From contig OU452204.1 in NCBI GenBank assembly GCA_911728435.2, positions 15,996,001-16,060,000 of the forward strand: a DNA stretch of 64,000 bases. The letters run 5' to 3'. How positions within the stretch are numbered: position 1 is the stretch's first letter; every line of letters starts with the position of its first letter. The notes beneath the pieces are model-generated. The model made no database searches and was not told the DNA's origin. It saw only the letters and a list, made by a program, of their open reading frames with translations. This stretch comes from Apoderus coryli (lineage: Eukaryota; Arthropoda; Insecta; Coleoptera; Attelabidae). Made by a program: the position numbers and the translations under genes. Below are positions 1-11,703 of this stretch, piece after piece.

Positions 1-690
1 TCATTGTGGTAAAATAATTACTCCCTCACTAGCTACGACCCTGGATATAGAGATCTTGATATATATGAGTTATCGATATTTCCTCCTCTCCTTTATAAAA
101 CACATAATTATCACTTAATTACAAGAATGCTAGTCTTGCTTTGCTGAAATGTTGATAAATAATAGATTTCAATCAAGTAATTTTTAAATATGTAAAGTAA
201 CAATAAAAATGATAATAAAATAAGGCCTTATCAAATTAATATGAGAGAAAAATGTTTTTTTTTTAATCAATTTAAAATTTATATATTACGAATCGCAAAG
301 AAGGACTAGCATTAAAAAAACTTCCAGCTTAATTTAATTAATAAATTAAATGTAATTAAGATATGAGAAAAATGTTTTGAAAATTTTTAAGCTTAAATTT
401 ATACAAAATATCTAAATGCAATATTTGTTATAATGTTAATTATTGTTTTTAATATTTATAGAGTATTTTCCAATATACCTACATAAATATATGTTTATCT
501 TAGTTATATTCCGTAAAATTATTATTTGTGATATGAAACAACAAATTTAAATTTATTATATTTATACATATTCAAGTGCTTTGAATAAAGAACACTTTAA
601 GAAGAATTTGTTTTTCTGAAATTATTACAAAATATTACATTCTAGAAGCGTTTTCATGCGACAAAACCTGTTATTCCAATAGTTTAAGTA
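1..690. other. AT-rich intergenic sequence, no gene seen
   Basis: Very AT-rich sequence with many short homopolymer runs. No open frame of useful length, no recognisable transposon ends and no RNA gene could be seen on either strand. Confidence 0.6.
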
Positions 691-691
691 G

Positions 692-995
692 TTACCGGGC
701 AACAACAAAAATAACGATACGGGAAATACTTTTCGTTTTAAAAATCATATTAGCTACTTCAATTTCATTATGAACAATTTCTTCAATGTATTCTTCAGCA
801 ACAGTTGCCCAGTTCCATCCCCCATGCCTCTTTAAATTAGTCAAATCTGCGCCAAAGTCAGCCAAAATTCCAGAGGATCGGCGAAACAATGCCCTATACC
901 TTTATTCTCCACAATTTGGTAAATTTAAATATTTGGCAACAATTTGCGGCATTTTACCAAACTGAGGAATTCCTATTATTTGTTTGCACCTTTTT
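692..995 (-). pseudogene. Crypton-type tyrosine recombinase C-terminus, broken
   Basis: The reverse strand reads a peptide with the order RRSSG...ADFGADLTNLKRHGGW...VAEEYIEE. This matches the C-terminal catalytic block of Crypton-like tyrosine recombinases: an Arg in the FRRSS box, the HGGW box, and the Tyr nucleophile in VAEEY. Upstream in the same frame the text continues as FGKMPQIVAKYLNLPN, a typical preceding segment, but a TAA stop interrupts it at about 908-910. The His expected before the FRRSS box is replaced (RALFRRSS). It is therefore a dead fragment of a transposon gene, without the N-terminal half. The family call is by recognition of the motif order; no termini were found. Confidence 0.6.
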
Positions 996-1188
996 CCGAT
1001 TTGGTATTTAAAGCCCTTTCTAATAACAACTGGATGAACTGCTGGGGAAATAGAGATCGTCTACAGATTTGTTGGCGGCGTACTCTTCAACCTTCGTAGA
1101 CTTCAAGCTGGGACGAAGATCGTATCCAGATCAGTCATTGCGACCATAATAGTCTGTTATAGTATGAATTAAAACTAAAACTGCGTCA

Positions 1189-1625
1189 AAAACAATTGGA
1201 CAAAGATCATATTCATATTTGGCCCACGCCTTTATGACAGTGTTCCTGAGTATATTAGAAAATCAAACAGTAGGGGAATGTTCAAAACACAAGTTAGGAG
1301 GTGGATGTTATCTGGTCCAAGAAGATTATTTTACAGACTAGTGGATTGATTAGCACGGTGCTAAGTTTACATTATGAATTTTGTTTTGCCTTCCAAAAAT
1401 GGTCATGTGATGGTAATATTTTGTTTGATTTACTTTGATTTAATTTAATTAGCGCTTGTATACAAGGCGAAAAATCAGACCACGCACAAATCATTAAGTT
1501 GATTTCTGTGGTAAGATTGATTGTTTGTCTACCAGTGTTGTGAGTGACAAAGTTTTATGTTCATTAGTATAACTGTAACTGAATTGTATGTTACTATATT
1601 GGTTGAATAAACATTATTATTCAAA
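1189..1625 (+). mobile_element. LINE 3' end (jockey/CR1-like), degenerate
   Basis: Two overlapping frames read GQRSYSYLAH and then SVPEYIRKSNSRGMFKTQVRRWML...LVD followed by a stop. This is the usual end of ORF2 in jockey/CR1-type LINEs (Y..A...W...P..IR......FK..L). A frameshift near 1235 separates the two pieces. An AT-rich 3' UTR follows, ending near AATAAACATTATTATTC at about 1605-1625. It is 5' truncated and non-functional. Confidence 0.6.
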
Positions 1626-1904
1626 ATTCAAACATTTAAATTTTACGCGCGTCATCTCTGTGCGCATGACTTCCCGCTTTATCCTTGCCGACCAATTAAG
1701 TGCCAGCATGTGCAGAGCGTACAGGGTGTATTTTTGCGTCTGAAAGTCCGAAAGCGGCCTTCTGTTATGGCCATGGCGGCGAATAGACGCAGTGAAATGT
1801 TCATCAGTGTTTTATATATATTTTTTTTCCTAATGACTTACAGACAATAGATAGCGGTTAGCGTTCATAATTATAGTACTAGGTTAATAATCCATACTAA
1901 TAAT

Positions 1905-2640
1905 AACGAAGATCTTCAATATATTATACTAAACGCATTTACCAACGCGTACAAGAGTATCGGGCTAGAACTGAATATTAAGTCTCTACCAGACTGTGGC
2001 GGTACCATCACGTAACGGAGACAGACTTCAGAACATCGGAAATTTCTCATACCTCGGTAGCATTCTTGCGACGAACGCAAATATCGATGATGAGAATCAG
2101 CATCGTATAAGATGGGCAAGCGCATCTTTTTGCCGTCTGAGGACGAGAGTCTTCGATAGTCATAACATCAACGTTCGCACTAAGTTGCGAGTGTATAATG
2201 CTATTGTAGTATTATTGTTGTGAGTCTTGGACCACTTATTATTTAAAAACCTTAAAAAAGTACGATGTCTTAGAAGAATTCTTGGAATTAAATGGCAGGA
2301 CCGACGAACAAACATCAGCGTTCTAGAGAAAGCTGGAACAACTAGCCCTGAGGCAATGATTTTGAGGTCACACCAGCTCCAATGGACTGACCACGTAACC
2401 CGCATGCCAACGGAACGCCTTCCAAAGATTGAGAATCCTTTATTAACAGCTTAAGGGCGGCTCACAAAATCAGGGAGGGCAGCAAAAGAGGTACAAGGAT
2501 GTTCTTAAGACCAACATGAAGAAGTGTGGCTTAGATATGAAGATCAACTGGGAGCAGACGAACGACTGACCGAGATGGAGGCGTGCCATCAAGTTTGAGA
2601 CGCGAGTATCAGTCTGTTTAGCCATTTTAAGGTTCACAAC
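1905..2640 (+). mobile_element. LINE reverse-transcriptase C-terminal fragment
   Basis: The forward frames 1996-2223 and 2227-2454 read FSYLGSILATNANIDDE...RVFDSHNINVRTKLRVYNAIV and LRRILGIKWQDRRTNISVLEKAGTTSPEAMILRSHQLQW. This is the thumb and C-terminal region shared by many invertebrate endonuclease-reverse transcriptase LINEs. The expected LLYGAE-type linker between the two is missing, the frames are broken by stops, and the tail (about 2455-2640) reads only in pieces. The palm domain with YADD is absent. It is a dead 5'-truncated copy. Confidence 0.65.
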
Positions 2641-2807
2641 AGAAATCCCTGAGTTGGAGTAATTCATCGGCGTTAGCATAATTAATAAACTTTCTATCAT
2701 GTAAAGTAAAAAAACATATGAATCCTTAATTATTTATTGATCAAACTTTATCCAATATATTTTCTTACATAAATACGGTAAAAAGGTATTCTACATATAT
2801 TCAATAC

Positions 2808-5800
2808 TCATGGCAATTCTGGTGTTGGCATCGGTCCAGTAGTCACAGAATCAACAACATTTTGTTCTGTCGGTTCTACACTGCTAGTTACAATAAAAGT
2901 GCTATTGTTAGTAGTAGAACTAGTATTTTCCGAAGTTCCCACAACAGTTGCGGCGTCATTTCCACCAACTGTCTTTGTAGGTAGGATAGCAGCTACTTGA
3001 ACTGGTGCCGGACCTTCTTCAGGGCATTGCGCAAGTTCTACCGGCAGTTTCTGTGGTCTACAGCCTCTAACTACGTATGTCACCTAAAACAATAATATCA
3101 AAGTAAGTAATTTCGTAATTACTTTACCAACTGTTAAATAGTTTTGTATGTGACTCAAATACTCTAAATCTAGCGAATATTAACTTTAAACTGTGCTAAA
3201 ACCATATTTCTTCATATTGGTTACCTATGGGAACTTTATGGCTTTTATAAAACGATGCTAAGGGTTTAGTTTTTTAGATGGATTGGTGGATTATTTGTAG
3301 AACTAAAAGTATTAAGAACGATTTAAGGGAGAATGATTAGCAGTAACTTTGTATACATTAATTATTAAATTAAAAACAACTCAATGGCGTGGCTTCAGCC
3401 ATTTCTGGAAGGCAGGAGGCAGTTTGGTTCTGTCAATGATCCCAAAGTATCATCGATGGAAATTAACTCAGAGCTAACGGATGTTGATGTTGGAGTCCCA
3501 CAGGGCTCTGTTTTGGGACCTGTACTTTTTGTCTTAGACATGAACGACATTAACCTTCGTCTTCCCACGTCAGAAAAATTACGTAGTATCCCACGTGGGG
3601 TACATTTGTACCCCATAACAAAAATGCTATTTCTGATACACAAATATGTTTTTATTTTACTCTAGATTTGCGGTCTTTAATTCGTGGAGACAGGTAACAG
3701 CATCCACTAGCAAAGCAGATCTTTCTTTCGGTATTTCAACTGGAGCCGTTGCCAAGTCTTATCTTATTTCAAAAACTAGTTTCATTTGAACCTCACTCCC
3801 AAGAAAATCGACCAGTAAAAAACTAAATTCAGTTTGTTATCAGTTTAGAAACTTGCGGATATATTGACTAAGGATTGGTTAAGGTACAGTATTTAATTTT
3901 GGGGCTGGTCGCCACATAGTTTCGAAGCTTTTAAAGCACAAAAGAAAATAATAAGATGGTATCTGTAAATGACATTACAGAAAACTTGTAGTCGAGATTA
4001 CAATTATTTACCCTTCCTGCACTTTTTGTTTATGAATTCTGTGTTTTTGTGTATTCAAATCAGGATAAGTTTCGTCTTGTGGTCATTCTTTGACCACTAG
4101 ACAGAGGACTCAATTTCAAGAATTTCATTTTAGGACAAAGCTAGCTCAGTGCTCTCCCAAGTATATGGGTATCAAAATATTTAATCTGATACCCAACGAG
4201 ATCAAAAACTGTGCAGCATCCCTGAATTTGAAAAAAAAATTAAAGATTTTTTAATTATTAAATTTTTGTATAATGTAAGGATTACTTCTAGAGTAGAAGT
4301 AGATATGAAGTCCTAAACAATTTTTTTTTTTTTGGCAATGAGGAAAATTAAGTTTGGGATTATTAATTTTCCTTATTTATTATTCTTGAACCTTGATCTT
4401 CAAAATTCCTTTATTTTTCTTGTCTTCGGCTGAGGTTCACAATCGTACACAAAAATTTTCTGGAACTATTTTTTAATAATAGTTTCATGTCGATTTGTTT
4501 TCCAACGTTTCGACAAGCCTAAGCTTGTCTTTTTCAAGAATTTCTTTTTCAATTCACAAACATAAATATTTTCGTTTCTTCCCTTAGTTTTTTTTTAAGC
4601 GAAATCTTGTTCTACATGCTGAATAGAAATTTGATGATGATGATTATGAAACTAAGAGAAGAAACGAAAATATAGATGTTTGTGAATCGAAAAAGAAATT
4701 CTGGAAAAAGACAAGCTAAGTCTTCGCGAAACGTTGAAAAAATGAATTTGCATGAAACTATTATTAAAAAAATAGTTCTAAAAAATTTGTGTGTACGATT
4801 TTGAACCTCAGCCCAAGACAAGAAAAAACAAAGGATAATTATTCACGTTTTTAAACGATGTTGGTGAGCAGTCGATTTCGTGGCTAGTAAATTAACCACC
4901 ATCTCACGAAACTGTTACTTGATATATAAATCTATGTGTAACAACTACTTATTAGCAACTAAAGCAATTATCAGAAAATGTAGCGTTATTTACCGTAATT
5001 CTAGGATCAGGCAAAACAGTTGTTTGACGATCTATTTGCGTCACCGTCACCGTTGGTATGTTCCATCCAAAATATTCACCCCATGAAAGACTCGCATTTT
5101 CATTGTGAATAGGTGCATCGATTACGTTACTCTTAGCAGACTGTTGTTGATTGGTTGATACTCTAAAAACAAACGAAAAAGTCATTTTTCCAGCATTTAC
5201 AATGTTGATGAATCATTAATCGCAACTTATAGTTGCAACTACGGAGGTTTCAACACACAAAATTTTTTAAATATAACTGACAACGATCATCTAGACCCAA
5301 CATTATGTTCTTCTTCTTGTTGAAGACATTGGTACCATTTACATCCTAGATAGACAACGTTACTCAAGTAGAGCTATTTACTGAAAGTGAACTGCGGTTG
5401 ATAGTATGACAGAAGGAAAAGCCCCGAGCCCAGATTTCATGCCAACAGAAATAGTAAAACTAGCGGTACAATTGATGAAACAGATTTTTCCCGAAAAAAT
5501 GGAAAATAATATATATTATTATTAATAAAAAAAAACCCGGCAAACCAGGAGAAAAACCGTCATCCTATAACCTCATGGATGTCATATCAAATCTCTACGA
5601 AAAACTGATCAAGAGCCGCATACAAAAAGAACTCGATGTCCGGGAGGACATCTCCCTAAATCAATTTGGCTTTAGAAGGGGAAGATCTACTCTAAAGATA
5701 AAAAAACTGCAAGAAGGAATCATTCAAGGCACAGAAAGTTGTGAGCATTAATAGCTTTCGATGTCAAAAATGCCTCAATTTGTCAAATATTTGTTTATTA

Positions 5801-8052
5801 GTTTTCCGAATCAGGAAGGTCAGTAAGGACTTTCCTGGAGAATCATCCTTAATATTAGGACACCTTCAAGACACTACAATGTAAATGAACACCAACAAAT
5901 TCGATACTTACAAAAAATTGAATTCAAAAACAAATTGGATATTAAAATAAGAAACAACATAGAAAATCTCAATCATTGCAAACTTAAATTCCTACACGTG
6001 TGTGTGACAGCTGCCTCATGCGCACAAATATGACGTTCACTTTGATCGCAGTTAAGTAGGCATTCGCGTCTTGCATTATTGTAGGATGTATTTGATTTGA
6101 TTAGACTTCTAGAAATTCGTGTAATTAAAACAAAGAAATTAATTTCACTAATTTTAATTTACAGACAAACAAAGAACAATACAGACTGCCACTAATATAC
6201 GAGAGAGAACTATTACGACGCAGTGAAGCATTTAAATTTCAAACTTAAATCCAATTTCTAAATAATAATATTGATTGATTGATTTGCCTTTACCACAGTA
6301 TATATAAATTTAAATAACAACGAATATACAATTACAATTTTTACCGCCCTCGTAATACGCTTTCACGATTATCTTCTATTGTTGCATGTCTCGATAAGCG
6401 GTATCTCTTTGTAAATGCAAAACAAAGCTAGCCGCCCCCAGTAAATATACTGTATTCCTTATATTTACAATGCCTTTACGTAAAGAAAGTAAATGAATAA
6501 ATTTATTTTCTCTTTGTATTTGTGGCGTATTTGAGAATAAAAACAATAATTTTTGGCCAGTTGGCCAGGTACGTTATTAATTTCGGATTCCTTAATAAGT
6601 TTCTTTTCTTTCGACGTTTTGATTGTCGAAAAAATAAATTTTAAAGGTGACCCTAAAAAAATTGCATACGCAATTTGTGCAGCCCCATAGAACTGGTTGT
6701 AAAAAATTACTGGAACTTAAACTAGTTGTTGTTGACAACAAACTGCTCAGTGTTGAGTGTTGTATTAGGAAGAATTCAGGGTCATTTATGTTTTACTAAT
6801 GGTACCTATATGGATACAAAAGTTTTCGTCGAGGGCTGCTGACTGGTTTGCAGCTCACAAACTCTGTATGAATGCCAATAAAACAGCTACTAAAATATTT
6901 ACATTACGTGAGACGGATGTTGCTGTTTCTGATGGTCTGGTAAAGTTTTTGGGTGTCACTTTGGACCAAAAGCTAACCAGGGCGGGTCATGTCAAGGTTA
7001 CCATTGCCAAGTTGTTTAAGGTTGTGTTCATGTTGCGAAGCTTGAAGGATTAAGTCTCTGATAATGTTTTGAAATCAGCATATTATGGCCTTTTTCACAG
7101 TGTGGCTTCATATGCTTTGTCAATTTGGGGACACTCTTGTCATGCTAGTCGGGTATTCGCAATCCAAAGACGAGTGGTTCGAATAATGACAGATTTAAAG
7201 TTTAGAGAGGATGTCAGACCTAAATTTAAGGAATGTAAAATAATTACACTCCCGTGTCTCTATATCTACAATTCAATTATGTATGTGAAAAATAATTACA
7301 ATCTGTACATAAAGCATGATGAAGTTCACAACCACAATACCAGAAACAAAAATAACATTCTTCCTGAATATATCTGGTTGGGTAGAAGCAGAAATTCTGT
7401 AAATTATTATGGTCCCACATGCTATAATCATTTGCCAGATAGTTTGAAAACACTGAGCCTTGCAATGTTCAAAAATAGATTCAAGAACTACTTAATTGAC
7501 CAGGCTTTTTACTCCATTGATGCATTCCTCAGCACTGACTTTCTGTTTTGATTAAGTTATATACATTTTTATGTTTTTATATTGTGTTATGTAATATTTT
7601 AGTATTTAATATGACTTGTGTAAACCTTTTTTGGTAATGACATGTAATGAGAATAAATAAATAAATAAAATCTTTTTGTGAAATAGTGAATTTAGATAGT
7701 ACTTTAGCAACTATTTTATTAACTTTTTTTTGAATGCTTAAAGTCGAATATTTTTTGTATATGTTAATATGCCATTTAACTCTAAATCTAAATTCATCAA
7801 AATTAAAAATTGTACTTACGGATTATTGCCAAACAGTGGAAAATTGAGGACTCTGACACCACGACAAGCGGGTAACGTAGGCGCTACCGAAATACAAGAC
7901 GATGGTACAAACGAGGTTACTACTTGTGTTTCTGTCACTGTAGATGTAAACGTGTTCCATCCGAAACGTTTAAACCGTTCACCTTCTATATTTTTTGCAT
8001 TTGATAATGCAAAAAACGTTAAAACAACAAGCAATGATGATGGCGAAAACAT
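2808..8052 (-). CDS. secreted protein with two TVT/paired-Cys repeats, 3 exons
   Basis: Three coding exons join in frame with GT-AG sites: 8052-7820, 5162-4994 and 3083-2808, giving 225 residues. Exon 1 starts with a clear signal peptide (MFSPSSLLVVLTFFALSNA). The mature part contains two copies of a module: GWNTFTSTVT...C53...C63 in exon 1, and GWNIPTVTVT...C142...C154 spanning exons 2 and 3. The tail is Ser/Thr/Pro rich with possible N-glycosylation sites (NNST, NTSS). Intron phases are 2 and 0. Introns of 2.66 and 1.91 kb hold LINE and foldback remnants. I do not recognise a named family. The module recurs in the gene at 11704-12405, so the two are probably diverged paralogues. Exon joins are inferred from splice signals and frame; function is unknown. 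Confidence 0.65.
3375..4275 (+). mobile_element. LINE fragments inside an intron, degenerate
   Basis: At 3384-3580 the frame reads a LINE fingers/palm segment including GVPQGSVLGPVLFVL and DINLRLP. From about 3880 to 4255 broken frames give FEAFKAQKKIIRW, LPALFVYEFCVFVYSNQDKFR and NLIPNEIKNCAASLNLKKKLKIF, the C-terminal end of the same kind of ORF2. The catalytic YADD segment between them is gone. The copy sits in the last intron of the secreted-protein gene, on the opposite strand. Confidence 0.6.
4409..4834. mobile_element. foldback element with ~185-bp inverted arms and GAAACG motif
   Basis: The left arm (about 4409-4593) is the imperfect reverse complement of the right arm (about 4650-4834). 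Both contain, read in the same sense, a local hairpin followed by CGAAACGTTG: GACAAGC/GCTTGTC then GAAACG on the minus strand in the left arm, and GACAAGCT...TCGCGAAACG on the plus strand in the right arm. This hairpin-GAAACG layout resembles a degenerate hammerhead core, but the preceding CUGANGA box is altered in both arms. No coding sequence. Confidence 0.6.
5385..5780 (+). mobile_element. R1/I-like LINE reverse-transcriptase fragment
   Basis: Readable pieces are EGKAPSPDFMPTEIVKL, then after a frameshift KKPGKPGEKPSSY, NLYEKLIKSRIQKELDVRED and QFGFRRGRST, ending in AFDVKNA. These are RT motifs 1-3 as arranged in the R1/I group of LINEs. A short AT-rich insertion near 5505-5530 and stops break the frame. 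It lies in intron 1 of the secreted-protein gene. Confidence 0.6.
5800..6780. other. intronic AT-rich sequence, no feature identified
   Basis: Part of intron 1 of the 2808-8052 gene. Short repeats and homopolymers are present, but I see no coding remnant, no clear terminal inverted repeats and no RNA gene. Confidence 0.45.
6790..7672 (+). mobile_element. LINE ORF2 C-terminus with poly-A-like tail
   Basis: Frames 6799-7053 and 7069-7551 read the RT region after the YADD box (LCMNANKTATKIF, VKFLGVTLDQKLTRAGHV) and then the long C-terminal part (YYGLFHSVASYALSIWG, ITLPCLYIYNSIMYVK, YNHLPDSLKTLSLAMFKNRFKNYL). A TAA at 7051-7053 interrupts the frame. The 3' UTR ends in a run of AAATA repeats at 7654-7672. 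It is a jockey/I-superfamily type copy that is 5' truncated and dead. It lies in intron 1 of the secreted-protein gene, on the opposite strand. Confidence 0.75.
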
Positions 8053-8059
8053 TTTTAAA

Positions 8060-8865
8060 ATGTTGTTAATTTAAATATATTATACGATTACAAGAACTTT
8101 TTTTCAAAATTCAACAGAGAAATTTTCACGTTGTGACGCTCTTTGGTTCTTTGGGCAAGGATTTTAAACTGTATTAAATGGGGTGGGGGGTAGTTATTAC
8201 CTATCTTTACCTGGTTTCACAGAAACATATCTCAAGAATGTACTAATGCATGTAAATATGATTGACAGGTATAACTAAACAGGTGAAAAGGTTTTATAGA
8301 TATTTTAATAAATTTGGGTCTACAGACAGATAGCATGTCTATGTTGTAAAATTAAATGGTTTCTTTGAATTACTAGGTATATACAATGAAATAGACGGGT
8401 CTTTTATCAGTGTATATTGTACGTAGATATATTGTTTTATTAGGAATAAGAATGATGATACTTTTGTGGCGAGACTGTATGTACCTACGTTCGACGTTAA
8501 CGAAAATTTTTTTTACCAACAACAATATGTAATAATTCAGTAATGAATCAATGAAATTAACCAAATCCACGAAAATAATTCGCTATATACTGTCTGGGTT
8601 ATGCATTTCGTAGATAAGATTTATTTATTTATTTATTTTAATCTGCCTCGCTTAGACTAGATCGAATGTTACCACTTTCGTTTATGGATACACGTGATGG
8701 TTCGTCGGCCCCTGGTCGGGGCCAACTCGTGTCTGGTCGCGTACTTGAATTCTACAGCGCGAGAGCGTGGGGGCGTCGCGATATTATGTACGCTTGTTAC
8801 CATTTTTTGCTTTGGTTACTCATTAGTCGTTTCACAGAATAGGCTGCGTGCAATTAAATAAATAA
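8060..8865. other. upstream region of the secreted-protein gene
   Basis: This is the 5' flank of the minus-strand gene whose ATG is at 8052-8050. No confident TATA box or initiator was identified. From about 8690 to 8830 the composition becomes GC-richer, leading into the hAT remnant at 8869. Confidence 0.35.
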
Positions 8866-8868
8866 ACA

Positions 8869-9045
8869 TGGATGAGTGCCGCTGTGTAATCGATCAACTA
8901 CTTGAAAAGTCCTGCTCCTTGTATAATTTTGAAGAAAAAAAGAAGAGAATTGAAAATGGAAGACCTATTTTAAATAATTTAAAAAAAAGTTTAAATAAAA
9001 TACCTAAAATAAGCAAAAAATTATACTTGGGAGGTTCAAAATAAA
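8869..9045 (+). pseudogene. hAT transposase N-terminal remnant (ZMYM1/TTF-type)
   Basis: A short frame beginning MDECRCVIDQLLEKSCSLYN and continuing through FEEKKKRIENGRP to SKKLYLGGSK, 58 residues. This resembles the N-terminal lead of TTF-finger hAT transposases (LL..PFS...FEEK..I...GRP..., ending in a W-L-x-G box before the zinc finger). The zinc finger, catalytic domain and dimerisation domain are all missing, as a LINE follows directly. The similarity is by eye and short. Confidence 0.4.
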
Positions 9046-9084
9046 CTTTTTTTCACATCTGGTTTTGGTAACACTTTAAAAAAA

Positions 9085-9895
9085 CTCACGCGTCGCCACT
9101 GCAAATTAGGCAATAATAATATGTCCAACTCCATACATATTAAAAGGGTGGTGCGACAGGGATGTGTGCTGTCTCCACTCCTATTCAACTGATATTCAGA
9201 AGCAATTATCCAAGAGGCTCTGGAAGACGTTGAAATGGGAGTCAAAGTTAATGGAGTGTGGATTAACAATATCCGCTATGCCGACGATACGGTCTTAATC
9301 GTTGATAATATACCGACCTACAACTTGCCAACAAAGTAGGAGAACAGAGCCAATCAATGGGTTTAAATATCAACACCAAAAAACAAAGCCCATAGAAAGG
9401 GTAGACAAGTTTAAATACTTGGGCATTTAGTTTTTCGAGGACTGGACATCGGACCGGGAAATAAAATGTCGCATTGAGCAAGCTCGTCAGGCATTCTGAG
9501 GTTTCGAAGCGTCCTTTCCTGTTCTGATTTCGACCTTAGCCTGAGACTCCTGCTACGTTTGGTCGGTGTTTCTTTACGGGTTGGACTTTGAGGGCGACTG
9601 TAATTAAGAAATTGGAGGCTTTTGAAATGTGGCTGTATCGCAGAATCCTCAGGATACCCTGGACGGCCCGACTGACAAACGAGGAAGTCCTAAGACGTGT
9701 CAACGAACAACGTGAACTGTTTGAATTGATCAAGAAGAGAAAAACGGCATATTTGGGACATATAATGCGAAACACGAAATATCAATTCTTGCATCTGTTG
9801 ATCGAAGGCAGGATCAAGGGCCGGAGAGGGATCAGAAGGAAAAAAATGTCTTGGCTGCGAAATATCAGACAAGGGGCAGGGCTACACTATATACA
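9085..9895 (+). mobile_element. LINE with YADD palm and C-terminal region, broken
   Basis: The forward frames read IHIKRVVRQGCVLSPLLFN, a TGA, YSEAIIQEALEDVEMGVKVN, then NNIRYADDTVLIVDN (YADD at 9277-9288). Next come DKFKYLG, EDWTSDREIKCRIEQARQAF, and after frame breaks RATVIKKLEAFEMWLYRRIL, EVLRRVNEQRELFELIKKRK, HIMRNTKYQFLHLLIEG and RRKKMSWLRNIR. The order is palm, thumb, C-terminus of the widespread endonuclease-reverse transcriptase LINEs. Several stops and a deletion after YADD make it inactive. Confidence 0.75.
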
Positions 9896-10107
9896 GTCGC
9901 TAATACACACGCTGTATAACTATACTAGAAAAATAATGTTAAGTAGTCATAATAAAAATAATTACAATCAAATAGTACAAATTTATTTGAAAAGGTTGAC
10001 AGATACACACAAATATTAACATACATTTACTGTAAATCACAATCAAGCCTGATACTGAGCTTACAGACAAGAAGAAAACCAAATATTAAAAAAAATCAAT
10101 TGATTAA

Positions 10108-10505
10108 GTGAAGGAATACTTATATGAAAGATTGAAGTTCCGGGGATCTGTGCATGATGTGAATATTCGTCATAAAACTGTCATTACGCCACCGCTACAC
10201 GCAACATCAATGTTTGAGCGGTCATTTTCCTATACGGTCTCTAAATATTACAACGCCCTACCGGAGAATATAAAAAGTTTACAGGGGTTTTCGTTTAGGA
10301 GCGCTGTCAGACGCGTAATAGAAGATATTAATTTGTAAAAAAGCTACTTATTTTGGCCAACAACATAAAACCATTTTCAGTTTAGTTTAGTTTAAGGTAA
10401 AATGTAAGTTAAATTTAGGTTAAGTTAGGAAGCACTGCTTCATCTTCGCCTTTTGTAAAAATATTTTTTTTTTTTTACAATAAAGTCTTTATTATTATTA
10501 TTATT
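10108..10505 (+). mobile_element. LINE 3' end with ATT-repeat tail
   Basis: The frame 10108-10338 reads LKFRGSVHDVNIRHKTVITP, then MFERSFSYTVSKYYNALPENIKS...FRSAVRRVIEDI and a stop, the terminal segment of jockey/CR1-type ORF2. The 3' UTR ends with AATAAAG and an ATT microsatellite at about 10480-10505. A similar ending occurs in the copy at 15750-16975. Confidence 0.65.
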
Positions 10506-10674
10506 ATATCTTTATGATTTTATTTGAATACTCGGGAAACATGCATCCCGGTTAAAGAATCACTAATTACATCATAGAGTGCATAAACGTTGTTAGTAAA
10601 TGACCGTTGGAAAGTTATTGGCATTTAAACCTCAAATTGAAGGAATGCGCCCGTATTATACACGGGGTCCCTCC

Positions 10675-11620
10675 AGAAAAGAGCGCGATCAGTATTGAAA
10701 GAAGTACAAATCGGGAAGCGATGAAAATTTGGGAGTATATCAGCTCCACTGGGGTCAGACTTCTTTACATTTGAGGATTTAATTTTTTAATGGTAAATAA
10801 GCAACGGCGTTGTAGGAAAATGTTAGATTTGCCAATATTTCGAAATAGACAAACTATTACAAAGCTGCCTCGATTTTAAATGCTACATAAAATACAATTT
10901 TTGACCACCCTGTATAGAGAAATTATGAAATATGTTGCAGAGTTGGCAAAAATTGATCTTCCTTTATAAGAAGATCCAGAAAAATGCCCCCTAAAAACTT
11001 AGTTTTATTATTGTGCCTGAAGACGTCAATTTTGACATGAAGAGAATGTTTTTGCGAAACCTACTACTCTGCATTCAGTCAGTTAAGTGCCAAACTATGG
11101 CCATTTTTCTTGAAGAAGTTTAAATGACAGCTAAAAATACTGAAAACTTATTTAAACCATTACGTTTGATATACCAACTATTTTTGAATTGAAAATTGCT
11201 TTAAATTTAACAATAAAGAAGGTTTTTCTAAAACGAAACGTCGTAGTGAAAATTTGTAAACGCTATTTTATTCTCCTCAAAAAGTAACAATGCGAAAGTG
11301 GTTTTTATCTTTTATATCTGTAAAAATAATGTCAGAAATAAATAAAAACTAAAATCACAAAAAATCGTTTTTCTTTTCGAAAATGGCTAAAGTTAGTTTA
11401 ATTTTGAAAACACCATTTAAAAGGTGTTTAAATTGTACAACTTTTTTCTAATTTAACCGACATTGTACTCCTACCGTTTCCAAGATTCCAGTGCTATTTA
11501 AATTACGGAAAGCGCCAGTATATTAAAAATATTTTGGTCTGATTCCCGTGGAGATTAGTATACTCCCAAAGTTTCATATCTTTCTGAGTTGTACCTACTT
11601 TTTTCAAAACTTATCGCGAC
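10675..11620. mobile_element. non-autonomous element with ~80-bp terminal inverted repeats
   Basis: The left arm (10675-10760, including GCGCGATCAG...TTTGGGAGTATA...CTCCAC...TCAGAC) matches the reverse complement of the right arm (about 11535-11620) at roughly three quarters of positions. The interior of about 770 bp is AT-rich, without a convincing transposase frame. Target-site duplication could not be decided. Confidence 0.5.
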
Positions 11621-11703
11621 TTCGACTATAGAGTTGTTTGTTAATGAGAGATAAAACTATGCTTAAAAACACTATAAACACCATCACATCTAAATTGGTA
11701 TTC

